64,000 bases of DNA from Lentzea californiensis (GCF_024648825.1 NZ_JANBBE010000001.1:1240001-1304000), one strand, 5' to 3'. Shown: positions 18,159 to 26,576, counted from the first letter of the stretch. Made by a program: numbers and translations. Notes: generated by a model not told the origin, from the letters alone.

Positions 18159-18226
18159 GTGATCAAGGTAGCTCCAACCTCGCCGACCGGGCAGGCCCCG
18201 CTCGGGTGGCAAGTTAGGCTCCGGGC

Positions 18227-18382
18227 ATGACGAAGTGGGAGTACGCGACCGTGCCGTTGTTGATCCACGCAACGAAGCAGATCCTCGACCAGTGGGGTGA
18301 CGACGGCTGGGAGCTGGTCACGGTGCTGACGAACCCGACGGGTGAGCAGCACGTCGCGTACCTGAAGCGGGTGAAGGCGTGA
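18227..18382 (+). CDS. DUF4177-like small protein
   Basis: 51 residues: MTKWEYATVP at the start, then WGDDGWELVTVL and HVAYLKRVKA. The WEY...DGWELV pattern is that of the DUF4177 family of small cytosolic proteins of unknown role. GTGA overlap with ridA downstream fixes its end and shows coupling. A protein of this size sits at the same place in mycobacteria (Rv3678A, from memory). Confidence 0.8.
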   Translation: MTKWEYATVPLLIHATKQILDQWGDDGWELVTVLTNPTGEQHVAYLKRVKA

Positions 18383-18834
18383 CCACCTGGAGCAACCGCC
18401 TCAAGGAGCTCGGCATCGAGCTGCCCGGCGTCGCCGCCCCGCTCGCCGCCTACGTGCCCGCCACGCAGAGCGGCTCGTGGGTGTTCACGTCCGGCCAGCT
18501 GCCGTTCGTGGACGGCAAGCTGCCCGCGACCGGCAAGGTCGGCGCCGAGGTCTCCCCGGAGGAGGCCAAGCAGTACTCCGCGACGTGCATCCTCAACGCT
18601 CTCGCGGCCGTGCACGCGCTCGTGGGGATTGACTCGATCAAGCGAGTCGTGAAAGTTGTCGGGTTCGTGGCCTCCGCCGAGGGCTTCACCGGTCAGCCGG
18701 GTGTCATCAACGGCGCCTCCGAGCTGCTCGGCGAGATCTTCGGTGACGAGGGCAAGCACGCCCGCTCCGCCGTGGGCGTGGCCGAGCTGCCGATCGGCGC
18801 TCCGGTGGAGATCGAACTGATCGTCGAGGTCTGA
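18379..18834 (+). CDS. RidA family protein (YjgF/YER057c/UK114)
   Basis: 151 residues, slightly longer than typical RidA. The C-terminal signature HARSAVGVAELPIGAPVEIE includes the conserved Arg that hydrolyses enamine/imine intermediates in RidA. It probably removes reactive 2-aminoacrylate-like compounds in the cytosol, although this longer actinobacterial branch (Rv3678c type) has not been tested as far as I know. GTG start overlaps the upstream small gene by 4 bp. Confidence 0.9.
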   Translation: MTTWSNRLKELGIELPGVAAPLAAYVPATQSGSWVFTSGQLPFVDGKLPATGKVGAEVSPEEAKQYSATCILNALAAVHALVGIDSIKRVVKVVGFVASAEGFTGQPGVINGASELLGEIFGDEGKHARSAVGVAELPIGAPVEIELIVEV

Positions 18835-18874
18835 GTTCCCGGTTCGGGTTACGGGTTCTGCTGAAGGGTGTGAC

Positions 18875-19477
18875 ATGTCGGACACGTGCCACGAACTGCT
18901 GCTGCGGCTCGCCGGGCGCCTCCCGGACGAGCTGCTGTGGCGGTACCGGGACTGGGCCGCATCGGATGCGTACGCGGTGCTCGCGCGGTCGCTGCCGCGC
19001 ACCCTTCTGCACGGACGCATCCCGCTGACCGATCACGAACTGCGCCTTTTGCAGGACGCGCTGGTGCCCTACGGGGCGGAACCCGGTGCGCTCAGTTCGG
19101 TCAAAGGACTGGACGAACTGCCCGCCACCGACTACACCTTTTCCCCGGAATCACCCGATCGGGTGCCGATGGGTGATTCCGCGACCGTCGTTCTCGGTGC
19201 CACGCTGCGAGGCCGGCACGGGGTCGGTGAGGTTCGCTCCTGCTGGCGCATCGGTCCCTCCGGGATCAACCGCGTCCTGCTGGTGGCGGCCACGACCGGC
19301 CACGCCCGGCTGACCGGTGAGTTGCAGCGCGTTCTGCGGGCGTTGGGCGAGCACGACCCGTGCGTAGAGGTCATGTCGTCCGGAATGGACCTTCCGCCCT
19401 ATCACCGGGCGGCGTTGGCCGCATCCGAGCTGGTGTGCGCCGGCGCCGAGTCCGATGAGCACCTGGTGCTCAGCTAA
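18875..19477 (+). CDS. unknown protein, first of a tandem paralogue pair
   Basis: 200 residues, not recognised. The N-terminal helix LLLRLAGRLPDELLWRYRDW and the downstream LLHGRIPLTDHELRLL match LLLSMAGRVDDAALSQAREF and LVAGTIPVLPDERAAI in the next gene, and both end their shared region with a GMDLPPYHRAAL / GVQVSDYHAAAV segment. No signal peptide, membrane helix or known catalytic motif is visible; Cys residues are few. The start ATG follows GGGTGT only weakly. It is 11 bases upstream of its paralogue, so the two are cotranscribed and may form a heteromer. Confidence 0.85.
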   Translation: MSDTCHELLLRLAGRLPDELLWRYRDWAASDAYAVLARSLPRTLLHGRIPLTDHELRLLQDALVPYGAEPGALSSVKGLDELPATDYTFSPESPDRVPMGDSATVVLGATLRGRHGVGEVRSCWRIGPSGINRVLLVAATTGHARLTGELQRVLRALGEHDPCVEVMSSGMDLPPYHRAALAASELVCAGAESDEHLVLS

Positions 19478-19488
19478 GGAGAGTTGAC

Positions 19489-20619
19489 GTGACGAACGAC
19501 GGTGTCGGCCTGCCGGTCCGTCTCCACGATCTCCTGTTGTCGATGGCCGGGCGCGTGGACGACGCCGCTCTGTCGCAGGCCCGCGAGTTCCTCGCGGTCG
19601 GAGAACTGGACCGCTCGATCGAGCTGCTCGTCGGCACGCTCGTCGCGGGCACCATCCCCGTGCTGCCGGACGAGCGCGCCGCCATCACGTGGATCCTCCA
19701 CGAGGTCCGCTCGGACGGGTCGCTGACCGACCGCCTGCCGGTGGTCGAGATGCTGCCGTTCATCAGGCACCGCTTCACCTCCGAGACCGACCCGGCCTCG
19801 GACATCGCCGGCGACCTGACCCGTGCGGTGTCGGTGCTGCCGGACATCCGCTCGGTGCGGTGCGTCTGGCGTTCCTCGCCCACGGGCTCCACGCCGGGCC
19901 CGTTGCCGCAGCGCGTGGTGCTGGTGGACATCGGTCCGCAGGGCTTCGCGCCCGCGACCGCCTACCGGATCGACACGGTGCTGCGGAAGGCGGGCGTCCG
20001 CGCCGCCGTCGAGGTCATGGCGACCGGTGTGCAGGTCAGCGACTACCACGCCGCCGCGGTGACGTCGTCCGTCGCGGTGCCGATCTCCGGTGCCCCGGCC
20101 CCGATGGCCGACCACGTCTCGCAGCAGCAGCAGCAAGCCTGGTTCGACCAGCCCGCCGAGGAGCTTCCGGCTCCGGCGCCGGTGGCCGAGCCGACACCGG
20201 CGCCGGAGCAACTGGAAGAGACCGGCTCACGACGCACACGTTCCGCACCTCAGGCGGTGGAGGGCTCGCAGCCCTTCCCGCCCAAGCCCGTGAAGCGCAT
20301 CCCGAGGGCCACCGTGGAGCCCGAGGTCGAGGTGCTCCCCGAGCCCGTTCCGATCAACCGGGCCGAGATCACCACCGAGCTCAAGCCCGACGAGCTCGCG
20401 GCCCTGCAGGCCGCGTTGGCCGAGCCCGCCGAGCCGTCCTCGGTGGACGCGAACCTCAGCGAGCGCGAGCGAGCCCTGTTGCAGCAGCTGCACGAGGAGC
20501 TGGCGCAGCGGGAGCAGACCGGGGCGCCGGCCACCGACAGCGGCCGCTGGCAGATCGACCGGTCCTCGTCGCGTCAGTCGGCGTTCGGGGCCACGAACAA
20601 CGGCCACCAGCCTCAGTAA
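19489..20619 (+). CDS. unknown protein, second of a tandem paralogue pair, long acidic tail
   Basis: 376 residues. Residues 1-190 are homologous to the preceding gene; residues 200-376 are a low-complexity extension rich in Pro, Glu, Ala and Gln (a QQQQQ run near 215, a basic patch SRRTRSAP, and a final helix LSERERALLQQLHEEL likely to be coiled coil). Start GTG follows AAGGAG. The tail suggests a scaffold or partner-binding role; no enzyme motif is seen. Its last 7 bp overlap the convergent MBL hydrolase gene. Confidence 0.85.
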   Translation: MTNDGVGLPVRLHDLLLSMAGRVDDAALSQAREFLAVGELDRSIELLVGTLVAGTIPVLPDERAAITWILHEVRSDGSLTDRLPVVEMLPFIRHRFTSETDPASDIAGDLTRAVSVLPDIRSVRCVWRSSPTGSTPGPLPQRVVLVDIGPQGFAPATAYRIDTVLRKAGVRAAVEVMATGVQVSDYHAAAVTSSVAVPISGAPAPMADHVSQQQQQAWFDQPAEELPAPAPVAEPTPAPEQLEETGSRRTRSAPQAVEGSQPFPPKPVKRIPRATVEPEVEVLPEPVPINRAEITTELKPDELAALQAALAEPAEPSSVDANLSERERALLQQLHEELAQREQTGAPATDSGRWQIDRSSSRQSAFGATNNGHQPQ

Positions 20620-21422
20620 CCGGTCCGCAGGTACTCCAGCTGGGCCCGCACCGACCACTCGGCGGCGGGCCACAGCACCCTGTCGACGTCCGCGTAGACG
20701 ACCTCGACGACCTGGTGCGGGGTCGGTGCCCCGCCGAGTGCCTGGACGGCCTTGCGGACTTGCTCCAGGCGCTGCGTGCGGTGCGCGAGGTACATCCGCG
20801 CCGCTTCCCCCGCGTCGGCGAGCTCCGGGCCGTGGCCGGGCAGGACAGCGGTGTTCTCCGGCAGTTCGGCCAGCAACTTGAGCGACTCGAAGTAGTCGCC
20901 GAGCCTGCCGTCCGGGTGGGCGACGATCGTCGTGCCGCGGCCCAGGACGGTGTCGCCGGTCAGCACGGCCTCGCCGTCGATCACGAAGCACAGCGAGTCG
21001 CTGGTGTGGCCGGGTGTGCCCAGGACGCGGAGCTCCAGACCGGCACTGGTGATCACATCGCCGTCCGTGAGGCCCTCTGACCCGTAGGTGAACGTCGGGT
21101 CGAGCGCGCGCACCGGGGCCTTCACGCGTTCCGCGAACTCCCGCGCGCCCTCGGAGTGGTCGGGGTGGCCGTGGGTCAGCAGCACCTCGGCGATCGGGCC
21201 GACCTCCGCGATGCGCCTGAGGTGGGCGTCGTCGAGCGGGCCGGGGTCGACGACCACGTACGACGTCGCGTCCGGTGCCTTCAGCAGCCACGTGTTCGTG
21301 CCGTCGAGCGTCATCGGGGACGGGTTGTCCGCCAGCAGCACGGCGGCGTGCTCGGTGACCTGGCGGAGTTCGCCGTACCGCGGGTGCTGGGCGCGGGCGC
21401 CGATCAGCGGGGAGCCGCTCAC
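20613..21422 (-). CDS. MBL fold metallo-hydrolase
   Basis: 269 residues from GTG 21422, overlapping the NUDIX stop by 4 bp. The metal motif THGHPDHSEG (HxHxDH), then GTPGHTSDS, TGDTVLG and PGHGPEL are the ordered ligands of the metallo-beta-lactamase fold. The C-terminal helical part is like LACTB2/glyoxalase-II relatives, which hydrolyse RNA or thioesters. It corresponds to Rv3677c beside crp in mycobacteria. Coupled with the NUDIX gene. Confidence 0.92.
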   Translation of the reverse strand: MSGSPLIGARAQHPRYGELRQVTEHAAVLLADNPSPMTLDGTNTWLLKAPDATSYVVVDPGPLDDAHLRRIAEVGPIAEVLLTHGHPDHSEGAREFAERVKAPVRALDPTFTYGSEGLTDGDVITSAGLELRVLGTPGHTSDSLCFVIDGEAVLTGDTVLGRGTTIVAHPDGRLGDYFESLKLLAELPENTAVLPGHGPELADAGEAARMYLAHRTQRLEQVRKAVQALGGAPTPHQVVEVVYADVDRVLWPAAEWSVRAQLEYLRTGY

Positions 21423-22213
21423 TGGAACACCACCCGGATGACGTCGCCGTCGCGGATCAGCTTCGGGATGATCTTCTCGACGCTGCGTTCCTCGGCCATG
21501 ACCTTCTCGACGCTGCCGAGCGCGCCCACCTCGTCGAGGGTGCGCCAGGTGGGCGGCATGAGCATGCGGCGGCCCTCCTGGGCGTCCTGGATGGCGGCGG
21601 CGGGGGTCTGCCAGGCCGCGTCGGAGGCCTCGGTCGTCTCGCCGTCGGCCTTCTGGCCCGACGGCAGCGCGGCGACGAAGAAACGGGTGTCGTAGCGGCG
21701 GGGTTCCTCGTACGGGGTCACCCAGTTCGCCCACGGCCGCAGGAGATCCGCGCGCAGGACGAGGTCGTTCGCCGCCAGGAACTGCGCGAGGGAGAGCTCG
21801 CGGTCGACCAGCTGCTGCCGGGCCTGCGCGTAGTCCTTCGTGTCCGCGACGACCGAGGTGGCGTCGGGGCCCGCGAGCAGCACGCCGGACTCCTCGAACA
21901 TCTCGCGCACGGCCGCGCACACGAACGCACGGGCCGTCGTCGCGTCGACGCCGAAGATCTCGCCCCACCACTCCGGCGGCGGACCGGTCCACGCGACGGA
22001 CGTGTCGGCGTCGCGTTGATCGACGCCACCGCCGGGGAAGACGGTCATGCCACCCGCGAACGCCATGCCCTTCACGCGGCGCAGCAGGAAGGCCTCGAGG
22101 CCCTCGGCGCCGTCGCGGAGCAGGACCACGGTGACGGCGTCGCGTGCCTCGGCGGGTTGGGAAACCGGCGTTCGGGGTACCAGGTTTCCCGGCAAGGTCA
22201 TGTCGTCGGGCAT
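21419..22213 (-). CDS. NUDIX hydrolase
   Basis: 264 residues. The Nudix box is stretched: GGGVDQRD...CAAVREMFEESGVLL, retaining the REMFEESG core that binds metal. N-terminal VTVVLLRDGAEGLEAFLLRR and PGGG are typical of the larger Nudix/NUDT19-like (CoA or nucleotide-diphosphate) group with an insertion inside the box. ATG at 22213, or at 22201 (MTLPG). Probably cleaves a nucleoside diphosphate derivative in the cytosol. Confidence 0.88.
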   Translation of the reverse strand: MPDDMTLPGNLVPRTPVSQPAEARDAVTVVLLRDGAEGLEAFLLRRVKGMAFAGGMTVFPGGGVDQRDADTSVAWTGPPPEWWGEIFGVDATTARAFVCAAVREMFEESGVLLAGPDATSVVADTKDYAQARQQLVDRELSLAQFLAANDLVLRADLLRPWANWVTPYEEPRRYDTRFFVAALPSGQKADGETTEASDAAWQTPAAAIQDAQEGRRMLMPPTWRTLDEVGALGSVEKVMAEERSVEKIIPKLIRDGDVIRVVFQ

Positions 22214-22252
22214 CCTCCGAGCGTACGACCGCGCTTACTCGAGGATGGTGTG

Positions 22253-22609
22253 ATGGCGACGAACGTCTCCGGCTGCCTGGTGAAGGTCCTGCTGTTCCTG
22301 TTGGGCGCGGTGATGGGCACAGGCCTCACCGCGGTGGCGGGCGTGGTGATGTTCGTGCCGGACAGCACGACCGTGAGCAGCGCCGAACCGACCTCCGACG
22401 CGCCGGGCATGTACGTGAAGAAGGTCGAACGGGTCGTCGGCGGCGACCACTACGAGGTCTGGCTCGGCCCGTCACCGGACCGCGGCTACGTGGTGACGGT
22501 GCCCGGCGGCTGGGGACACGAGCCGAAGCGGGAGTCCGTCGAGGACGGCGTGCGCCTGAAGTTCGGCAACGGCGGCGAGATCTTCGTCCCCAAGGCCAGT
22601 TACACCTGA
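22253..22609 (+). CDS. small membrane-anchored extracytoplasmic protein, unknown
   Basis: 118 residues from ATG 22253, preceded by GAGGATGG. One hydrophobic segment (about 8-33) and a short Ser/Thr-rich linker are followed by a compact beta-rich domain (HYEVWLGPSPDRGYVVTVPGG ends near residue 87; GGEIFVPKASYT at the end). The topology suggests an anchored outside domain. Not recognised. Divergent from the NUDIX gene and 14 bases from the oxidoreductase. Confidence 0.7.
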   Translation: MATNVSGCLVKVLLFLLGAVMGTGLTAVAGVVMFVPDSTTVSSAEPTSDAPGMYVKKVERVVGGDHYEVWLGPSPDRGYVVTVPGGWGHEPKRESVEDGVRLKFGNGGEIFVPKASYT

Positions 22610-22623
22610 GGCAGGATGTGCGA

Positions 22624-23514
22624 GTGGAAGAACAGCTGCGCGTAGGACTTGTCGGTGCGGGCCCGTGGGCCCAGATGATCCACGGCCCCGGAATCGCGAA
22701 CCACCCCGGCACCGCGCTGACCGGTGTGTGGGCGCGCCGCCCGGAAGCGGCCGCCTCGCTGGCGGGTTCCTTCGGCGCGGAACCGTTCGAGGACTACACC
22801 GCGATGCTGTCCACTGTGGACGCCGTGGCGTTCTGCGTGCCGCCGGGCGTGCAGGGCCCGATGGCGATCGAGGCGGCGCGCGCGGGCAAGCACCTCGTCC
22901 TGGAGAAGCCGATCGCGGAATCCGTAGAGGTGGCAGCGGAACTGGTGGCCGCCGTGGAGGAGGCCGGCGTCGCGTCCCTGGTCGTGCTGACCCGCCGCTA
23001 CGCCCCGGAGACCAAGCAGATGCTGGCCCAGCTGCACCGCACCGGCGGCTGGACCGGCGCCGACAGCCGCTGGATCTCCGGCGCGCTGCTCGACGGCCCG
23101 TTCTCGAACTCCCCGTGGCGCCACGACAAGGGCGCCTTGGACGACGTGGGCCCGCACGCGTTCGACCTGCTCGACGCCGCACTGGGCGAGATCACCGACG
23201 TACTGGCCGCGAACGTCACGGACACCGGCCTGTGGCAGCTGATCCTCCAGCACGCCGGCGGCGCCACCAGCACCGTCTCGCTCTGCCTCTCACTGCCGAT
23301 GCAGCCACCGTTCGCGGACTTCACCGTCTTCGGCACCGAGGGCCACCGCACCCTGACGAACCGGGACACGCCCGCGCCGGAGTGCTTCACGAACCTGCTC
23401 GACGACTTCGTGGCGATGGTGGACAGCGGCACCACCACGCACGAGTGCGACGTGCGGCGCGGGCTGCACCTGCAGCGGATCATCGACCTGGCGCGCCGCA
23501 AGGCGGGCGCCTGA
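22624..23514 (+). CDS. Gfo/Idh/MocA family oxidoreductase
   Basis: 296 residues from GTG 22624. The Rossmann motif VGLVGAGPWAQ near the N-terminus and LVLEKPIAE (the EKP motif that positions the catalytic Lys) define the family; WRHDKGALDDVGPHAFD corresponds to the substrate-binding GG...D..H motif. It oxidises or reduces a sugar or polyol with NAD(P). No sugar-transport genes flank it, so the substrate cannot be named. Confidence 0.9.
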   Translation: MEEQLRVGLVGAGPWAQMIHGPGIANHPGTALTGVWARRPEAAASLAGSFGAEPFEDYTAMLSTVDAVAFCVPPGVQGPMAIEAARAGKHLVLEKPIAESVEVAAELVAAVEEAGVASLVVLTRRYAPETKQMLAQLHRTGGWTGADSRWISGALLDGPFSNSPWRHDKGALDDVGPHAFDLLDAALGEITDVLAANVTDTGLWQLILQHAGGATSTVSLCLSLPMQPPFADFTVFGTEGHRTLTNRDTPAPECFTNLLDDFVAMVDSGTTTHECDVRRGLHLQRIIDLARRKAGA

Positions 23515-23575
23515 CCGCCGCGGTCGGAACCGGGGCGCCCGAAATTGTCAGGGGTGCCCGCTAGCGTCCAGAACC

Positions 23576-24667
23576 ATGGACCTCACCGCCACCACAGCCG
23601 AGCTCGCCGGTGCCGCCGCCGAGGTGGCGCGGTTGCTGCCGACCCGCGTGCTCGACCCGGTGCTGGCCGGGCTCCGCCTCAAGGCAGGCACGGACGTGGA
23701 GGTCGCCGGCAGCGACCAGGAGCACGGTGTGCGCCTGAGCGTCTACGCGACGGTGCACACCGAGGGAGAGGTGCTCGTGCCGGCGAAGCTGCTGGCCGCG
23801 ACCCTCCAGTCGCTCGACGAGCCGCAGGTGAGGCTCAAGGTCGAGGGGCAGCGGCTGGCCGTCCGCACGCCCACGTCGAGGTTCGCGCTGCCGTTGCTCG
23901 ACCTCGGCCACCACCCCGGTGTTCCGGTTCTGCCGGAGCTGCAGGGCCACATCGACGCGGCGAAGCTCCGGATCATCGCGGCCGTGGCGGGCGCGGCGAG
24001 CAAGGACGACGCGTTGCCGATCTTCACCGGCATCCGGATCCAGTCGGACGCCCACAAGCTGCACTTCATGGCCACGGACCGCTATCGCATGGCCTACGCC
24101 ACACTTCCGTGGGAACAACAAGGTCAACTAGACCTGTTGGTACCTGCGAAGGCCATCGTCGAGGCGGCCCGGCAAGCGACGAACAAGGTCGCCCTGCACG
24201 CGAACGAGGACCGCATCGGCCTCGCCTGGGGCAACAACTCGATCTCCACCGCGCTCTTGGCCGCTCCGTTCCCGGACGACCGGGCGCGCCGACTCCTGGA
24301 GGCAGTCATCGACAGCACGGTGCTCGTGGACGCCGACGCGCTGGCGCGCGCCGTTCGCAGAGCCACTCCTTACGGCGGCCCGCACCAGGCCGTGACCATC
24401 CAGGTCGAGGACTCGGAGGTCAGGGTCAAGGGCAGCGACCCGCAGCAGGGCGAGTCGGAGGAGTTCGTGAAGGCCACCGTCGAGGGCGACCGGCTGACCA
24501 AGACGTTCCAGGCCCGCTACCTTGCGGACGCGCTGAAGGCGTTCGCGGGCCGCCGGATCGAGCTGAAGATCCAGGGCGGCCTCCGCTCGACGGTGCTGAC
24601 GTCGCCGCCTGGGGAAGACGGCGTCGAGCTCACCTACCTCGTGGTGCCGATGCGCTGGGTGGCCTGA
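23576..24667 (+). CDS. DNA polymerase III beta clamp paralogue
   Basis: 363 residues with the three-domain arrangement of the sliding clamp: VLVPAKLLAATLQSL in domain I, FTGIRIQSDAHKLHFMATDRYRMAY in two parts in domain II (the conserved ATDRYR-MA motif), and the C-terminal end VPMRWVA, where canonical clamps end MPMRL or similar. The neighbours are not dnaA, recF or gyrB, so this should be a second clamp besides the housekeeping dnaN. It may serve repair polymerases. ATG start; closed by a strong terminator. Confidence 0.88.
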   Translation: MDLTATTAELAGAAAEVARLLPTRVLDPVLAGLRLKAGTDVEVAGSDQEHGVRLSVYATVHTEGEVLVPAKLLAATLQSLDEPQVRLKVEGQRLAVRTPTSRFALPLLDLGHHPGVPVLPELQGHIDAAKLRIIAAVAGAASKDDALPIFTGIRIQSDAHKLHFMATDRYRMAYATLPWEQQGQLDLLVPAKAIVEAARQATNKVALHANEDRIGLAWGNNSISTALLAAPFPDDRARRLLEAVIDSTVLVDADALARAVRRATPYGGPHQAVTIQVEDSEVRVKGSDPQQGESEEFVKATVEGDRLTKTFQARYLADALKAFAGRRIELKIQGGLRSTVLTSPPGEDGVELTYLVVPMRWVA

Positions 24668-24674
24668 CGAAAGA

Positions 24675-24705
24675 AGAAGGCCGGCCCGATGTGGGCCGGC
24701 CTTCT
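24675..24705. terminator. Bidirectional terminator
   Basis: Perfect 13-bp stem (24675-24687 with 24693-24705), 5-base loop, between the clamp paralogue and the convergent MFS gene. Confidence 0.88.
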
Positions 24706-24716
24706 GGAAGAACCGA

Positions 24717-25964
24717 TCAGCGCGAGGCGAGTTCCATCTCGGACCGGGCCGGCACCTCGGCGGGCACGCCGCGCTGCACGGTTCCGCGCAGCAGCCAGAC
24801 CGCCAGTGCGATCACCAGCCCGGCGACACCGGCCGCGACGAACGCCGGGCGCGTGCCGAAGTGCTCGATCAGCTGGCCGGACACACCCTGGCCGATGGCG
24901 AGGCCGACGGTCACCGAGGTGATCACCCAGCCGAACGCCTCCGCGGCCATGCCGTTCGGCGTGACCTGCTCGATCGCCGCGGAGTGCGCGGTCGACTGCG
25001 GCGTGATCAGCGTGCCGACGAGGAACAACGCGATGGCGAGACCGATGAGCGTCGCCGGGATCGCGAGCAGGAACGTCAGCAGCGCGAAGCCGGCCAGCAG
25101 CACCGGAAGGCGCAGGTGCATCGGGCGCGGCCACGGGCGCATGCCGTAGAGCACGCCGAAGACCACCGAGCTGATCGACCACAGCGACAGCATCAGGCCA
25201 CCCATCGAGGCGTGACCCTCGGCCTTCGCGAACGCCGGCACGGCCACCTCGACGAAGCCGATGGTCACACCGAAGCCCAGCGCGGCCAGCGCCACCGTGC
25301 GCATACCGGGGTAGGCGAACGCGCCGAGCAACGGGCGCGGTGCCTGCTTGACAGGGCCCCACGCGCGCACGACGGGGTTGAACGCGAACCACATGGCGCC
25401 GATGACCATCAGCACGGCGCCGACGACGACACCGGTGCCCGCCCACGGCGCGGCCAGCAGCAGACCGGCGAGACCCGGCCCGAGGATGAAGAAGACCTCC
25501 ATGCTGATCGCCTCGTAGGCGTAACCGGCCATCCGCGTCGGACCGGCCGGGACCATCCGCTCCCACAGCGCACGCGAAGCCGAGCCCACCATCGGCTCCG
25601 TCGCGCCGACACCGAGGGCCAGCGGGACCAGCACGAACACCGACGCGGCCGCCTCGACGGCGAGCACGGAGACGGTGACGAAGACGGCGAACATCCCGGT
25701 CACCCAGAGCAGGGGACGGGTGGGGCCGAAGCGGTCCATCAGCCGGCCCTGGACAACGGAGCCGAGTGCCACACCCGTCAGTGCCGCCGCCGAGACCATG
25801 CCGGCGACCGCGAACGATCCCGTCGCGCGCTCGACGTAGAGCAGCAGCGAGAGCCCGACCATGGCGATGGGCAGGCGGGCGAGCAGAGACGCGACCACAG
25901 GGCCGCGCATGCTGGGAGTGGTCAGGGCAGCGCGGTAGTCGGAGAGACGGGCGGAGTGGGACAT
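24717..25964 (-). CDS. MFS transporter
   Basis: 415 residues with about 12 hydrophobic helices and the cytoplasmic-loop motif GRLMDRFGPTRPLL between helices 2 and 3, the MFS signature A. The C-terminal half shows the same layout as the permeases at the start of the window but is clearly more distant. Probably an exporter. ATG at 25964 without a binding site; the promoter carries repeated GTACCA motifs, so a local regulator is likely. Confidence 0.92.
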   Translation of the reverse strand: MSHSARLSDYRAALTTPSMRGPVVASLLARLPIAMVGLSLLLYVERATGSFAVAGMVSAAALTGVALGSVVQGRLMDRFGPTRPLLWVTGMFAVFVTVSVLAVEAAASVFVLVPLALGVGATEPMVGSASRALWERMVPAGPTRMAGYAYEAISMEVFFILGPGLAGLLLAAPWAGTGVVVGAVLMVIGAMWFAFNPVVRAWGPVKQAPRPLLGAFAYPGMRTVALAALGFGVTIGFVEVAVPAFAKAEGHASMGGLMLSLWSISSVVFGVLYGMRPWPRPMHLRLPVLLAGFALLTFLLAIPATLIGLAIALFLVGTLITPQSTAHSAAIEQVTPNGMAAEAFGWVITSVTVGLAIGQGVSGQLIEHFGTRPAFVAAGVAGLVIALAVWLLRGTVQRGVPAEVPARSEMELASR

Positions 25965-25966
25965 GT

Positions 25967-26000
25967 GTACCAGTATGCCAAAGTTGGTACGGATGTACCA
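25967..26000. promoter_or_regulatory. GTACCA repeats upstream of MFS gene
   Basis: GTACCA at 25967-25972, its complement TGGTAC at 25985-25990 and GTACCA again at 25995-26000. The first two form an inverted repeat with a 12-base spacer over the minus-strand promoter. Likely operator; regulator unknown. Confidence 0.5.
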
Positions 26001-26040
26001 GATCGGGTGCGCAGGGTCACGATGGTTGCGATTGGGTCAC

Positions 26041-26290
26041 GGGAATGGGATGACCGGGTGAAACATGCAACGAATCGGCCACACACCAGGTCCTTGAGGG
26101 TGAAAGGGCTTGAGTGGTCGGGGTGCCGACGTGCGAAAGTCGACTCGCCGACCGAGACCAACCTTCCGGCTTGAGGGTCGGGGCCTACGCGCCGGAGGGA
26201 AGGAAGGCACGGTTCGTCGGGGGATGGGCCGTGTGAACACAAGGGACCGGTGCGCCACGTCGGGGGTGGCGCCCGGTCCCTTGTGTTTGG
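26041..26290 (+). ncRNA. candidate structured RNA (unidentified)
   Basis: Gene-free segment with consecutive hairpins: GGTCGG (26116-26121) with CCGACC (26148-26153), TCCGGC (26165-26170) with GCCGGA (26191-26196), then a 22-bp terminator-like stem. No open frame has convincing codon bias. Strand is not certain because the final stem is symmetric; the plus strand is preferred because crp has its own terminator. It fits no RNA family I can recall. Confidence 0.4.
26236..26287. terminator. 22-bp hairpin terminator
   Basis: 15-bp stem (26236-26250 with 26273-26287) continued after one bulged base by a 7-bp stem (26252-26258 with 26266-26272) and a 7-base loop. T-rich ends (TTGTGTTT) on the plus strand. 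One of the longest perfect stems in the window. Confidence 0.85.
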
Positions 26291-26414
26291 GGCTGTGCTT
26301 GTTGGCCGCTGCTCCGCAGACGGCGGCGAGTTCGCCGGGAAGCTGGTCATCCGCCCGCCGCTTCGCCCCGATTGGGCTTCGCCGAATCGAGACGAAGAGG
26401 CGACGGATGACCAG

Positions 26415-26510
26415 CGCGAACTCGCGAAACACCTCGTCCGGTCGAAGCGCCGCCGCGAACTTGCGGAACTGCTCGCCTGGTCGGAGTGCTGCCGCGAACT
26501 CGCGATGCCT
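26415..26510. repeat. 39-bp imperfect tandem repeat
   Basis: Copies start at 26415, 26454 and 26493. The period is 13 codons, and on either strand it would encode amphipathic repeats (RELAKHL/RELAELL on plus, REFAAALRP/RKFAAALRP on minus), so it may derive from a coding repeat. Confidence 0.7.
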
Positions 26511-26547
26511 GCCGGAGTTCTGTCGCGTGTTTGGGGCTGAACGCGCT

Positions 26548-26576
26548 CGGAGCCCCGTGTACTGCACGGGGCTCCG
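26548..26576 (-). terminator. crp terminator
   Basis: Perfect 12-bp stem (26548-26559 with 26565-26576) and 5-base loop, 26 bases beyond the crp stop. Confidence 0.8.

Noticed and set aside
22806-22820. TCCACTGTGGA palindromes as operators
   Set aside because: They occur inside genes (here and near 32.99 kb) where they simply encode Ser-Thr-Val-Asp.
26041-26235. ydaO (c-di-AMP) riboswitch or SRP RNA
   Set aside because: The conserved cores I know for these families are not present; only a short GGAAGGAAGG-like run is similar.
26037-26567. 176-residue minus-strand and 185-residue plus-strand open frames
   Set aside because: Low-complexity Arg/Pro translation, no binding site, and hairpins and a terminator inside; better explained as non-coding DNA with a repeat.
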